Assembly: GCF_005080825.1 (NCBI RefSeq)
Contig: NZ_CP034852.1
Span: 259,033 to 323,032 of the forward strand
Direction of reading: 5' to 3'
Source: Buchnera aphidicola (Thelaxes californica)
Lineage (GTDB): Bacteria; Pseudomonadota; Gammaproteobacteria; Enterobacterales; Enterobacteriaceae
Length of the DNA: 64,000 nucleotides
In this document: positions 40,082 to 49,718 of the stretch, one piece after another
Layout of the letters: every line of letters starts with the position of its first letter
Numbering within the stretch: the stretch's first letter is position 1
The notes under the pieces: model-generated
Told to the model about the DNA's origin: nothing
The model's input: only the letters and a program-made list of their open reading frames with translations
Databases searched by the model: none
Translations under genes and position numbers: made by a program

Positions 40082-40513
40082 ATGTCTTTATTTAATATAA
40101 TGGATATTGCTAATTCAGCATTAGAAGCACAATCAAAAAAAATTAGAACATCTGCTGAAAATTTAGCAAATATTGATACGTTAACATATAAAAACAAAAA
40201 AATTGTTCCTTATCAACCAAAACAAGTGATCAATACATTTCATCAATCTTATTCTAATATTATGAATAGTAATACTCAAAATCCAATAGGTGGAGTATCT
40301 TCTGAAATAATAGAACAATCTTCACCAAAAAAAATAATATATAATCCAAATCATCCTTTATCAAATAAAAAAGGATATCTTTCTGTTCCAAATATAGATG
40401 TAGTCACTGAAAATATTAATATCATGGAAGCTTCAAGAAACTATGAAGCAAATATAGAAATATTAAATACAGTAAAAGCGATGATATTAAAAACTTTAAC
40501 TATAGGGCAATAA
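40082..40513 (+). CDS. flgC: Flagellar proximal rod protein FlgC
   Basis: Rod protein of the basal body. The 143-residue product (E. coli 134) starts MSLFNIMDIANSALEAQSKKIRTSAENLANIDT, close to the E. coli FlgC start. It ends with the conserved rod/hook C-terminal motif VPNIDVVTENINIMEASRNYEANIEILNTVKAM. It lies 57 bases after flgB and 14 bases before flgD. Confidence 0.95.
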   Translation: MSLFNIMDIANSALEAQSKKIRTSAENLANIDTLTYKNKKIVPYQPKQVINTFHQSYSNIMNSNTQNPIGGVSSEIIEQSSPKKIIYNPNHPLSNKKGYLSVPNIDVVTENINIMEASRNYEANIEILNTVKAMILKTLTIGQ

Positions 40514-40526
40514 AAGGAAAAGTTGT

Positions 40527-41189
40527 ATGTTGATTAATAAATTGAATAATGTTTCTCTATTGCCAAATTCAGAAAATCAAATAAAAAAAAATATTGATGT
40601 AAAAAATATTCCTAATGTCACTATTATTTGTAAAAATAATAAAGTTATCAATGAAACAATGTTTTCTATACATATACCAAAAAAAGAAACACAAAAAGAA
40701 TATGATGATTTAAATTCTTCTGAAACTTTTTTTGAAAAAAAATATTGTTCTTTCGAACATACTTTAAAAAATATCAAAAATTCAATTAAAATTGCAAAAA
40801 AAAATATACACAATTATAACAATATTTCTAACAATATTATCAATTCTATTAATACATCATCATATCCAGCAAAAAAAATAATATTAATGCCAAGTGATGA
40901 AATTGTATTACATGATGATGATCATTTAGTTAAAATAGGTTATCAACTTGTTCACAAAACAGATATGGTATATATAAGAATATCTAAGAAAAATAATGAT
41001 GGAATTATTTATAAAAAAATTAAACCAATGTATGTCGGAATGCATATTTTTAATTGGGATTGTTTAGATCAAACAAAAAAATCGATAACACCTGGAACAT
41101 ATGACATTAAAATATTTGCAAAAAAAGATAATACAGTATTTGAAATACAACCTTTAATACCAAAAAAATTAGTCAGATTAACTCAATAA
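40527..41189 (+). CDS. flgD: Hook capping protein FlgD
   Basis: Scaffold that caps the growing hook. The 220-residue product (E. coli 231) is poorly conserved in its N-terminal half, which is rich in lysine and asparagine. The C-terminal FlgD Ig-like part is recognisable, with GMHIFNWDCLDQTKKSITPGTYDIKIFAK (compare G..FTWDG.D..G...P.GTY in the family). Its place between flgC and flgE supports the call. Confidence 0.88.
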   Translation: MLINKLNNVSLLPNSENQIKKNIDVKNIPNVTIICKNNKVINETMFSIHIPKKETQKEYDDLNSSETFFEKKYCSFEHTLKNIKNSIKIAKKNIHNYNNISNNIINSINTSSYPAKKIILMPSDEIVLHDDDHLVKIGYQLVHKTDMVYIRISKKNNDGIIYKKIKPMYVGMHIFNWDCLDQTKKSITPGTYDIKIFAKKDNTVFEIQPLIPKKLVRLTQ

Positions 41190-41257
41190 TTTATTGATTA
41201 ATACTTTTTTCAAAAACACAAATTTTTAAATCCATATACATTTTCCAAGGAAAAAAT

Positions 41258-42487
41258 ATGACATATTCATCGAATGTTAGTGGTTTAAATAATACAATGT
41301 CTAGTATAGATATGATTGGAAAAAATTTATCAAATATTGAAACTACTGGATTTAAAACAGAGTTATTACCATTTTGTGATCTGTTCCCTAATACTTATGA
41401 AAAAAATTTAGAAATAGGTATGGGAAGTATGAAAGGGAAAAAATATTATAATTTTGATAAAGGATACATGTTTAAAACTAATAGAACTTTAGATTCCGCT
41501 ATTTATACAAATGGTTTTTTCAGATTACAAAATGTTGGTGATGAAATTCTTTATAGTAAAGACGGGCATTTTTTATTAGATAAAGAATATAATTTAGTCA
41601 ATAAAAAAGGTTTTTATGTTACTGGGTATGATTTAACTAAAAAAAAATTAGATTTTCAAAACCCACATCCTATTAATTTAAGTAAAAAAATAAAAATAAC
41701 TGGTGAACCTACAACAGTTATATCAATTAGTACTCAAATTAATTCTTCTGATATAGTGAAATTTCGTCATGATTTTGATCCATATAATTCTTTAACATAT
41801 AATAGAATGATTCCTATATCTGCTTATGATGATACTGGGGGGAAATATGATATAAATTTATATTTTGTAAAAAAAACACCTTCCATTTGGAAAATACACC
41901 CAGTTTTACAAAATCATAGGGTATATAACAAAGAGTTTTTAGTGCAATTTGATACGAACAGTGGAAAAATTCTTTCTAAATCGTATCAAGATATAATCTT
42001 TAATAAATTTGGAGAATCAGAAAATAGAAAAATATCTATCGATTTAAAAAATATTATATGCAAAAATTTTGATAATAATTCTATTAATTATCCTGTTTCT
42101 TATAAAATTAATGGTAAACCATCTACTTCAATAACTAAATTATCTTTAAATAAATATGGAATGTTAAGTGGATTGTATGATGATGGTTCGACAATCATGT
42201 TAAGTCAACTTGCTTTAACTGATTTTCCAAATTATTCTCATTTAGTCCCTATGGGAACTGGTTTTTGGATGTATTTTGATGAAGATCCTGAACAAGAAAA
42301 AGGAATTATCGGTCCTCCAGGAACAGGAAATTTTGGAACAATAAAAACAGGAGAAATAGAAGGTTCTAATGTTAACCCAGAAAGAGAATTAATTAATATG
42401 ATTATGGCTCAAAAAAATTTTGAAGCTTTAAAACAATCAATAAAAAGTCAAAATGAAATGGATCATACATTAATTAATTCGATATAA
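41258..42487 (+). CDS. flgE: Flagellar hook protein FlgE
   Basis: Main subunit of the hook. The 409-residue product (E. coli 402) has the N-terminal motif SGLNNTMSSIDMIGKNLSNIETTGFKTE, a middle FlgE D2-like region (about 150-290), and the C-terminal GNFGTIKTGEIEGSNVNPERELINMIMAQKNFEALKQSIKSQNEM signature. Ribosome binding site AAGGAAAA before the ATG at 41258. Its retention with the rod and ring genes argues that hook-basal-body structures are still built. Confidence 0.95.
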   Translation: MTYSSNVSGLNNTMSSIDMIGKNLSNIETTGFKTELLPFCDLFPNTYEKNLEIGMGSMKGKKYYNFDKGYMFKTNRTLDSAIYTNGFFRLQNVGDEILYSKDGHFLLDKEYNLVNKKGFYVTGYDLTKKKLDFQNPHPINLSKKIKITGEPTTVISISTQINSSDIVKFRHDFDPYNSLTYNRMIPISAYDDTGGKYDINLYFVKKTPSIWKIHPVLQNHRVYNKEFLVQFDTNSGKILSKSYQDIIFNKFGESENRKISIDLKNIICKNFDNNSINYPVSYKINGKPSTSITKLSLNKYGMLSGLYDDGSTIMLSQLALTDFPNYSHLVPMGTGFWMYFDEDPEQEKGIIGPPGTGNFGTIKTGEIEGSNVNPERELINMIMAQKNFEALKQSIKSQNEMDHTLINSI

Positions 42488-42547
42488 ATACTATTATAAT
42501 TTCTTAAATGCACGTTAACTTTATTTAAATTTGCAGAATTATTTTAT

Positions 42548-43324
42548 ATGGATATTACAATTTATCAAATTGGTCAATCAATAAACAGATTATTAGATAA
42601 ACAAAATGTTATTACAAATAACATTGCTAATGCATCTACTCCTGGATTTAAAGAAAAATTTGCTACAATTTTAACCAAAAAACAAAGATATTGTGATATT
42701 CAGCAAGGTCAAAAAAATTTTTTAGTACAAAACGTGCATGAATGTATTAATACATCTGCAGGGTTATTAAAAAATACTGAAAGGTCTTTAGACCTTGCTA
42801 TTTCTAAAAAAAATTATTGGTTTATTGTCAAAAAAAATAATGATAAAAAAGAATATTACACTAGAAATGGAAATATACATATTAATGAAAAACAACAACT
42901 TAATATTGCTGGAAATATATTAATTGGAATAAATAATAAACCTATTATTATTCCAGAAAATATAAAAATAGATATATTAAAAAATGGTTCAATTGTTTGT
43001 CATATGAATAAAAATGATCAAAACATTATAAAAAATATAGGAATCATAAAAATAATACATTTAAAAAACCATCATATGATTCCATCAAAGTATGGTAATT
43101 TATATACAACAAATGTAATAAATAAGAAAAAGTCTTTTTTCAAAAAAAAGAAAATCAAAGATATTATTCTTTCAGGATTTTTAGAAGATAGCAATGTATC
43201 TCTTACAGATAATATGGTTAATATGATTAGTAATGCTCGATTATTTGAAATGAATATAAAATTGATACAATATTATAATGATAATGAAAAAATTGCTAAT
43301 AAATTTATGAATATTAATAATTAA
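42548..43324 (+). CDS. flgF: Flagellar proximal rod protein FlgF
   Basis: Rod protein. The 258-residue product (E. coli 251) opens with [38 protein letters not shown] and ends with [32 protein letters not shown], both rod-family signatures. The middle is lysine-rich and diverged. flgG follows with its start only 19 bases after this stop. Confidence 0.92.
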   Translation: MDITIYQIGQSINRLLDKQNVITNNIANASTPGFKEKFATILTKKQRYCDIQQGQKNFLVQNVHECINTSAGLLKNTERSLDLAISKKNYWFIVKKNNDKKEYYTRNGNIHINEKQQLNIAGNILIGINNKPIIIPENIKIDILKNGSIVCHMNKNDQNIIKNIGIIKIIHLKNHHMIPSKYGNLYTTNVINKKKSFFKKKKIKDIILSGFLEDSNVSLTDNMVNMISNARLFEMNIKLIQYYNDNEKIANKFMNINN

Positions 43325-43343
43325 TATGGAGTGTAATATTATT

Positions 43344-44126
43344 ATGTTTTCTTCTTTATGGATTTCAAAAACAGGATTGGATGCACAACAGATTAATATG
43401 AATGTTATTTCTAATAATTTAGCAAATGTGAGTACTAATGGATTTAAAAAATCACGCGGAATATTTGAAGATTTGCTTTATCAAAATATACGTTATTCAG
43501 GATTAAATTCTACTCAAGATACTATATTTCCAGTAGGATTTCAGGTAGGTACAGGGGTAGGTCCTGTAGCAACAGAAAGAGTACATTCTCAAGGAAATTT
43601 ATTAAAGACTGATTCTAATAAAGATATTGCAATTAATGGAAAAGGATTTTTCCAAGTTTTATTAACAAATGAAAAATTTGGTTATACACGTGATGGATCA
43701 TTTCAAATTAATAAAGAAGGAAAATTTGTTACAAACAGCGGTTTTGTTATTCAACCTGAAATTAAAGTTCCTCCAGATACTACAAAAATAAGTATAGGAA
43801 AAGATGGAATTGTTACTGCAGTAACAGGTAATAAAAATCAAACAACAGAATTAGGACAATTAAATATTGTCACTTTTTTAAATGATGTTGGATTAGAAAG
43901 TATAGGAGAAAATTTATATCAAGAAACTAATGCATCTGGTGTACCAAAAGAAACCACTCCTGGAACTAATGGATCAGGTTTTTTATATCAAGGGTATGTA
44001 GAAACTTCTAATGTCAACGTTGCTGAAGAATTAATAAATATGATTCATACACAACGTGCTTATGAAATTAATAGTAAAGCCATTAATACATCTGATCAAA
44101 TGTTACAAAGATTATCACAACTTTAA
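43344..44126 (+). CDS. flgG: Flagellar distal rod protein FlgG
   Basis: Forms the distal rod through the P and L rings. I choose ATG 43344 ([20 protein letters not shown], matching E. coli [20 protein letters not shown]), preceded by GGAG; an ATG six codons earlier is open but unsupported. The product then has 260 residues, exactly the E. coli length. It is the best conserved flagellar protein here: [35 protein letters not shown], and [22 protein letters not shown] with [13 protein letters not shown]. Confidence 0.97.
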   Translation: MFSSLWISKTGLDAQQINMNVISNNLANVSTNGFKKSRGIFEDLLYQNIRYSGLNSTQDTIFPVGFQVGTGVGPVATERVHSQGNLLKTDSNKDIAINGKGFFQVLLTNEKFGYTRDGSFQINKEGKFVTNSGFVIQPEIKVPPDTTKISIGKDGIVTAVTGNKNQTTELGQLNIVTFLNDVGLESIGENLYQETNASGVPKETTPGTNGSGFLYQGYVETSNVNVAEELINMIHTQRAYEINSKAINTSDQMLQRLSQL

Positions 44127-44180
44127 TGTAATTAGTACTAATGTTTGTAGTAACTATTGTTTTTAAAGGAAAAAATTATT

Positions 44181-44900
44181 ATGTTTTTACATTTTTTTTT
44201 AAAATGTAGAGAATGGATAATTTTAGTATTAGTTATCTTATCTTTAAGTGCTTGTTCTGAACTATCTCAAGAAGATATAATAAAAAAAAAATATTTAGAA
44301 GATTCTTCTATTATTAAACCTACTATACCTAATATAGTAAAATTACAAGAATTAATGTTACAAAAAAAACAAGAAGATTATTATCCTTTTTTTGAAAATA
44401 AGAAAAAATATTCAGTAGGGGATATGATCACAGTAATTTTACAAGAAAATACTATTGCTAGTAATAACTCTAATTCTAGAAATAGTAATGATAAAAATGT
44501 TGCTTTTGGTTTCAATTCTATACCTCGTATCATTAGTATGATATTAGGTATAAATCAAAATCGAGCTATTTTTGATGAATCATCTAAAAATTTTAACGTT
44601 AATGGAGATTTAAACAGTAATCAAAACCATTTTGAAGGGTTTATAACGGTTACTATTACTCAAATTATGAATAATGGAAATTTAAAAATTGCAGGTGAAA
44701 AAAAAATAGGTATTAATCAAAATGTAGAATTTATTCGTTTTTCTGGAATTATTAATCCAGATAATATCAATGCTAATAATTTCATTGAATCGAAAAAAGT
44801 TGCCAACACTTATATTTTTTATGTTAATTCAAAAAATGAAATTAATGATCAAAATATAATTTGGGGTGGTAATTGGATTTCAAGTTTATTACCTATTTAA
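44181..44900 (+). CDS. flgH: Flagellar L-ring lipoprotein FlgH
   Basis: Outer-membrane lipoprotein forming the L ring. I choose ATG 44181 with AAAGGA ten bases upstream, rather than a TTG eight codons earlier. The product has 239 residues (E. coli 232). A signal segment with lipobox LSAC is present (cysteine near residue 25), then GDMITVILQENTIASNNSNS, the FGF region, VNGDLNSNQNHFEGFITVTITQIMNNGNLKIAGEKKI and NQNVEFIRFSGIINPDNI. Presence of a lipobox implies that the lipoprotein modification route works on this protein. Confidence 0.95.
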   Translation: MFLHFFLKCREWIILVLVILSLSACSELSQEDIIKKKYLEDSSIIKPTIPNIVKLQELMLQKKQEDYYPFFENKKKYSVGDMITVILQENTIASNNSNSRNSNDKNVAFGFNSIPRIISMILGINQNRAIFDESSKNFNVNGDLNSNQNHFEGFITVTITQIMNNGNLKIAGEKKIGINQNVEFIRFSGIINPDNINANNFIESKKVANTYIFYVNSKNEINDQNIIWGGNWISSLLPI

Positions 44901-45018
44901 ATTTGAAAACAATTACATGTATCATTGTTATTATTATACTTATTTAAAAAAATTTAAACTTTTTATTTTTTTAAAAATACAGTTTTTTATTAATATATTT
45001 CTTTTATAAAAGGATATT

Positions 45019-46164
45019 ATGAATAAAATTCTATCATCTAAAATAATTTTATTATTATGTTTATTTTTTATTCCTTATGTTTCAAAATCAGAAATTATTG
45101 GAAATTTAACTAATATTAAACAAATACAAGACCATCCATTAATAGGATATGGTTTAGTTATTGGGTTAAATGGTACAGGTGATCAAATGAATAATACACC
45201 TTTTTCTAATAGTACATTACAATCCATGTTACATACATTAAAAATTGATATTCCAGATATAAAGGATGCTCATATAACAAATATAGCTTCAGTAATAGTA
45301 GTAGGAAAAATAAATGTTTTATCTCAATTAGGAGAAAACATTGATATTACCGTTTCATCTATTGGAAATGCAACAAGTTTAAGTGGTGGAGTACTTTTAA
45401 TGACTCCATTAAAAGGAATTGACAACAAAGTATATGCAATTGCACAAGGAACTCTAATTAAAAAAACATGTAAACCTGTTTCAGAAATGAAAAATTCTAG
45501 TCATCGACTTACAGGAAAACATTTAAACAAAAAAAATGAAATAAATACTGGGTTTATTCCAAATGGAGGAGTAATACAAAGTGAAATTGATAATGATGAT
45601 CTTCAACCATTTAAAAAAATTACTTTAATTTTAAAAAAAAAAGATTTTAAATTAGCTAAAAAAATTGCTGATACAATAAATGCATTATTTCCTAACATAG
45701 CAGAACCTGTTAACGAAAAAATAATTCAAATTCATCATGCATTAAAAAATACAACTGAACAAATTAAACTAATTTCTACAATTCAAAATTTAGAAATTAA
45801 AAATCAAAAACAACAAAAAAATCATGTTCCTGTAACAATAAATCTTTCAAAAAATGTTGATCCAAATATATTAAATATTAACAATTATTGTTTTATTAAA
45901 AACAATGTTTTAAAATATAAAAACATTTCCATTATATTTCATAATAAAATTAATAATTTTCAAAAAAATCCTGATATCTTAATTAAAAAAATTAACGCAA
46001 TAAATATACATAATAGCAACAATAATAATATTTTTAATTTAGATATTAATGAGTTATTAAATATTTTAAAATATACAGGATTTTCTAATATTGAAATAGC
46101 ATCTATATTAGAGTCAATGAAAACATTAAACTTTTTTTCATATCCTATAGAGATATCACAATGA
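45019..46164 (+). CDS. flgI: Flagellar P-ring protein FlgI
   Basis: Periplasmic P-ring subunit. The 381-residue product (E. coli 365) has a cleavable signal peptide (residues 1 to about 24) followed by IIGNLTNIKQIQDHPLIGYGLVIGLNGTGDQMNN, ASVIVVG, SSIGNATSLSGGVLLMTPLKGIDNKVYAIAQG and GFIPNGGVIQSEI. The C-terminal third is diverged and asparagine-rich but ends in LNELLNILKYTGFS-like helices as in the family. Its stop overlaps the flgJ start in an ATGA arrangement. Confidence 0.96.
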   Translation: MNKILSSKIILLLCLFFIPYVSKSEIIGNLTNIKQIQDHPLIGYGLVIGLNGTGDQMNNTPFSNSTLQSMLHTLKIDIPDIKDAHITNIASVIVVGKINVLSQLGENIDITVSSIGNATSLSGGVLLMTPLKGIDNKVYAIAQGTLIKKTCKPVSEMKNSSHRLTGKHLNKKNEINTGFIPNGGVIQSEIDNDDLQPFKKITLILKKKDFKLAKKIADTINALFPNIAEPVNEKIIQIHHALKNTTEQIKLISTIQNLEIKNQKQQKNHVPVTINLSKNVDPNILNINNYCFIKNNVLKYKNISIIFHNKINNFQKNPDILIKKINAINIHNSNNNNIFNLDINELLNILKYTGFSNIEIASILESMKTLNFFSYPIEISQ

Positions 46165-46475
46165 ACAATAATAATTACTTCTCATTAGAGAATGATATTA
46201 TAAATAATAGAATATTAAATAATATTAATATTGAAAATTCTATGATTAATAATAAAAATATTTCCTCTGCACAATTATCCAAAAATGTAGAAAGTATTTT
46301 CACTAAAATATTAATTGATAGTATGCAAAAAACAATCAATAAACAGCAAATATTTGGAAATGAACAAACGGAATTATCTACTGATTTATATGATCAATGT
46401 ATGTGTACTTTAATCAGTATTAAAGGATTAGGTTTATCCAAAATTATTGAAAAACAATTAAAAGAAAATATATAA
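46161..46475 (+). CDS. flgJ: FlgJ, rod-capping domain only
   Basis: E. coli FlgJ (313 residues) has an N-terminal rod-cap domain and a C-terminal muramidase. The 104 residues here cover only the N-terminal domain: the FlgJ_N motif VESIFTKILIDSMQKTINKQQIFGNEQTELSTDLYDQ and KGLGLSKIIEKQL are clear. The glucosaminidase half is absent, as I recall for other Buchnera. The start overlaps flgI by four bases. In this genome it is the last gene of the flg run; flgK does not follow. Confidence 0.93.
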   Translation: MNNNNYFSLENDIINNRILNNINIENSMINNKNISSAQLSKNVESIFTKILIDSMQKTINKQQIFGNEQTELSTDLYDQCMCTLISIKGLGLSKIIEKQLKENI

Positions 46476-46847
46476 ACAAAAAATAATTTATTAATATATA
46501 AAAAGTATAAACATAAAAGAATTAATATTATAATATTATAAAAATATATATAAAAAATTATATGATCAAAAAAGTTAATATTTTTTAAAAATTTAAGATA
46601 TTATTATTTATATTATTATCATGTATCATAATTTTTCATCAATAAAAATAATCATACATGATAATAATTAAATTAAATTGTTGTTAATTCTTTTAGTAAT
46701 TAAAAATGTTTTTAATAAAACATTATTTGAAAACATTAACACAAAACAATAAATAACAATAAATTTATTTGTTAAATATATAAAGATTAATTTATATATA
46801 ATTAAAATAATATTTTTTATTCAAAAACATCATTAATGTTTTTATTT
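46476..46847. other. Convergent intergenic region between flgJ and rne
   Basis: 372 bases at the place where flgK stands after flgJ in E. coli and, as I recall, in pea-aphid Buchnera, and where the 3' half of rne would extend. No remnant of either is readable. It contains a hairpin at 46612-46668. Confidence 0.6.
46612..46668. terminator. Hairpin between convergent flgJ and rne
   Basis: Arms 46612-46626 and 46654-46668 are exact reverse complements (15 bp) with a 27-base loop. Position between two convergent genes suggests a bidirectional terminator. Confidence 0.5.
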
Positions 46848-48101
46848 TTATAAAATAATATAATTTCCGAAACCTTTACAAGAAGGACAAATATTATTTT
46901 TAGTACAAATATTTGAAGTATTTAAATATTGTCTAGACATTTCTAATAAACCAAATTTAGAAATATTTCCAACTTCAATACGAGCTCGATCATATTGAAT
47001 AACATTTTTTATTCTCTTTTCTATAATTTTTTGATTTTTTAAAGATTTCATATCAATAAAATCAATTACAATAATTCCACTAAGATCACGTAAACGTAAT
47101 TGTCTTGCAATTTCATCAACTGCTTCTAAGTTTGTATGAAATGCTGTTTCTTGAATGTCGCTACCTTTTCTGTAACGAGCAGAATTAATATCAATTGCTA
47201 CTAATGCTTCTGTAATATCTAAAACAATAGAACCTCCAGATGGAAGTTGAATGATTCTTAAAAAAATAGAATTTATTTGCTCTTCTAATTTATAGAAACT
47301 AAAAATAGGAATAATATTTACGTATAATTTAATTTTTTTTTCAAATCCTAATCTACCTAAAAGGTACATGTTTTCATAAGTTAATTTTAAAGTATGTGGG
47401 TCGTCTACTATTATTTCTTGAATTTCTTGAGTTAATAAATCTCGAAATACACGAAAAAGAATATTATTCTCTTTATACATTAAAGTTGGAGCTTTTTTAT
47501 TATGAGAGATTTGAATTATTTTTTTCCAATTCTTTAATATGTTATTTAAATCTATTTGAAGATCTTTTATAGATTTTCCTATACTAGCAGTTCTAACAAT
47601 AATACCCATATTTTTCGGTATTTGTAATAGTAATATTAATATTTTTATTTTTTTTTTATTTTGATGATTAATCTTTCTAGAAATACGTATAATACCTGGA
47701 TTATTAAGTAATAAAACTAAATAAATACCAGATAAAGTAATAAAATTAGTTAAAGTAGGTCCTTTATTTTTTCTTTTTTCTTTTGTAATTTGTACAACAA
47801 TTTCTGTTTTTTTGGATATAAATTTTTTTATTTGATCTATTTTAATTATTTTTTTTATTTGATCTCTTAATGTAAGATCAGAAATTTCTTTAAATGGTAA
47901 AAAACCATTTTTTTTTTTTCCAAAATCAATGAATAAAGCTTCTAAACTCGGTTCAATTCTACGAATAGTTCCTTTATAAATATTTGATTTAATATTATTT
48001 AAATTAAATTTTTCAATATAAAAATCATGTAAATATGTATCATGTATAATTGCAATTTTAATAACATTGTTTTTTATAGTATTAATTAACATTCGTTTCA
48101 T
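46848..48101 (-). CDS. rne: Ribonuclease E reduced to its catalytic large domain
   Basis: Endoribonuclease for mRNA decay and for rRNA and tRNA processing. The 417 residues match E. coli RNase E from MKRMLINT onward rather than RNase G. They include the S1 domain (about 37-125), the 5' sensor, and DNase I-like subdomain with catalytic aspartates D304 (VAIDINSA) and D347 (IIVIDFID). The protein ends nine residues after the zinc-link cysteines C405 and C408 (CPSCKG). The small dimerisation domain and the whole degradosome scaffold, about 640 residues in E. coli, are absent. As I recall, pea-aphid Buchnera RNase E is about 900 residues, so this is an unusual reduction. Divergent from rluC, as in E. 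coli. Confidence 0.93.
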   Translation of the reverse strand: MKRMLINTIKNNVIKIAIIHDTYLHDFYIEKFNLNNIKSNIYKGTIRRIEPSLEALFIDFGKKKNGFLPFKEISDLTLRDQIKKIIKIDQIKKFISKKTEIVVQITKEKRKNKGPTLTNFITLSGIYLVLLLNNPGIIRISRKINHQNKKKIKILILLLQIPKNMGIIVRTASIGKSIKDLQIDLNNILKNWKKIIQISHNKKAPTLMYKENNILFRVFRDLLTQEIQEIIVDDPHTLKLTYENMYLLGRLGFEKKIKLYVNIIPIFSFYKLEEQINSIFLRIIQLPSGGSIVLDITEALVAIDINSARYRKGSDIQETAFHTNLEAVDEIARQLRLRDLSGIIVIDFIDMKSLKNQKIIEKRIKNVIQYDRARIEVGNISKFGLLEMSRQYLNTSNICTKNNICPSCKGFGNYIIL

Positions 48102-48409
48102 GATGAAAACTCTTATATTAAATATTAAAATAATGTTTATTTTTAATATAATTTTTTAAAAATTTATATTAAAACAACATTTAAAAAAAAACAAATAAAA
48201 TCAATTGAATAATAAATTATTCAAATATTTTATAAAAAACGTTTGCAAAAAAAAAATGTATGAAATATAGTATCATGTATTTAAATAATATTTTTTATAA
48301 AAATACTAAAAAATCATTACTATTTTTTATAATAATATTATTATTTTTTTTTAAAAATATAAAAATTATTGTAAAGAACACAAAAAAATTATTAAGGTAT
48401 GTAAAAATT
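48102..48409. other. Divergent intergenic region between rne and rluC
   Basis: 308 bases between the rne start and the chosen rluC start. It would contain the rne leader; in E. coli that leader mediates autoregulation, but I cannot identify the corresponding stem-loops here. An open frame runs from 48260 into rluC, but its first 50 codons are low-complexity and match nothing. Confidence 0.5.
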
Positions 48410-49357
48410 ATGTATAAAAAGTTCTCTTTTTTCACTCCTTTATGTGCCACAATAAAAGAAAAAAATCAAAGAATAGATAATTTTTTATTTAAAAAATTTA
48501 ATAATATTCCTAAAAGTATGATTTATAAAATTATAAGAATAGGTAAAATTAAAATTAACGAAAAAAAAGTTACTCCAAAATATAAAATAAAAAAAGGAGA
48601 TATAATTTATTTTCCCATTTTAAAAGATCCCATTAAAAAAAAAAAAATAACAATATCCAAAAATTTAAAAATTATTGAATATTTGAAAAAAAAAATTATT
48701 TATGAAGATAAATATTTAATCATATTAAATAAACCATCTGGGATTGCAGTACACGGAGGTAGTGGTATAAATTTTGGAGTAATTGAAACTATTCGAAAAA
48801 TTTATCCACATCTTGATTCTCTTGAATTAGTACATCGATTAGATCGTAATACTTCAGGAATATTAATAATTTCTAAAAAAAAATCAGTTTTAAGACATTT
48901 ACATGATCAAATAAAAAACAAAACTATAAAAAAATGTTATATTGCATTTGTTCATGGTCGATGGAATAATAATAATCATATTATATCAGCACCTTTAATA
49001 AAAAAAATTATTGATAAAAAAAAAATTATGATAGTGCAAAACAACGGAAAACCATCGATGACTAAGTTTCAAATAAAAAAAAAATATAATGATGTTACAT
49101 TAATGTCAATTAAACCAATTACTGGAAGAACTCATCAAATTAGAGTGCATGCCACTTATGCTGGTTATCCTTTGTTATTTGATAATGATTACGGAAGTAC
49201 TCAATTAGATTCAAAAATACCTATAATTGAAAAAATAAAAAAAATATTATTACACGCTTATACAATAAGTTTTATACATCCAATTTTAAAAAAAAAAATG
49301 TTTATTCAAGCTACACTGGAAGAAAGATTTAAAAAATATATAAATTTATTAAAATAA
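48410..49357 (+). CDS. rluC: 23S rRNA pseudouridine synthase RluC
   Basis: Makes pseudouridine at positions 955, 2504 and 2580 of E. coli 23S rRNA. I choose ATG 48410 ([26 protein letters not shown]), with AAGG upstream, giving 315 residues against 319 in E. coli; the upstream 50 codons in frame look non-coding. An S4-like RNA-binding domain (about 20-80, [19 protein letters not shown]) is followed by the catalytic domain with [13 protein letters not shown], the catalytic aspartate in [14 protein letters not shown], and [11 protein letters not shown]. An in-frame run of 13 A lies at 48635-48647. Confidence 0.95.
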   Translation: MYKKFSFFTPLCATIKEKNQRIDNFLFKKFNNIPKSMIYKIIRIGKIKINEKKVTPKYKIKKGDIIYFPILKDPIKKKKITISKNLKIIEYLKKKIIYEDKYLIILNKPSGIAVHGGSGINFGVIETIRKIYPHLDSLELVHRLDRNTSGILIISKKKSVLRHLHDQIKNKTIKKCYIAFVHGRWNNNNHIISAPLIKKIIDKKKIMIVQNNGKPSMTKFQIKKKYNDVTLMSIKPITGRTHQIRVHATYAGYPLLFDNDYGSTQLDSKIPIIEKIKKILLHAYTISFIHPILKKKMFIQATLEERFKKYINLLK

Positions 49358-49436
49358 TAAATTTATATATTTTAATAAATTATCTTTACTTTTCAAACAA
49401 AAAACGCGCATAATATACATAAGGAAAAAATTTTAT

Positions 49437-49622
49437 ATGGCTGTACAAAAAAGTAAACCTACTAGATCTAAAAGAGGTATGAGACGTTCTCATGATAAAT
49501 GTATGCATTTACATATTTCACAAGATAAATCTAGTAAAGAATTTCATATACGTCATCATATTACTAAAAATGGTTATTATAAAGGAAATTTAGTTTTAAA
49601 AATTAAAAACAAAAAAAAATAA
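49437..49622 (+). CDS. rpmF: 50S ribosomal protein L32
   Basis: Small ribosomal protein. The 61-residue product (E. coli 57) begins [21 protein letters not shown] and ends in a basic tail; the [14 protein letters not shown] segment is conserved. Ribosome binding site AAGGA upstream. It leads the fatty acid gene cluster as in E. coli, but plsX and fabH, which lie between rpmF and fabD there, are missing. Confidence 0.98.
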   Translation: MAVQKSKPTRSKRGMRRSHDKCMHLHISQDKSSKEFHIRHHITKNGYYKGNLVLKIKNKKK

Positions 49623-49718
49623 ATTAAAATTTTTTTAAAAAAATATATATCTAAATTTGTATATTTTAGGAAACATCAAAATATCAAAAAATACATTAAT
49701 TATATTAAAGTAGATAAT

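Noticed and set aside
48260..48409. Fifty extra N-terminal codons on rluC
   Set aside because: The added stretch is low-complexity (lysine, phenylalanine, isoleucine) with no family match. ATG 48410 gives the usual length.
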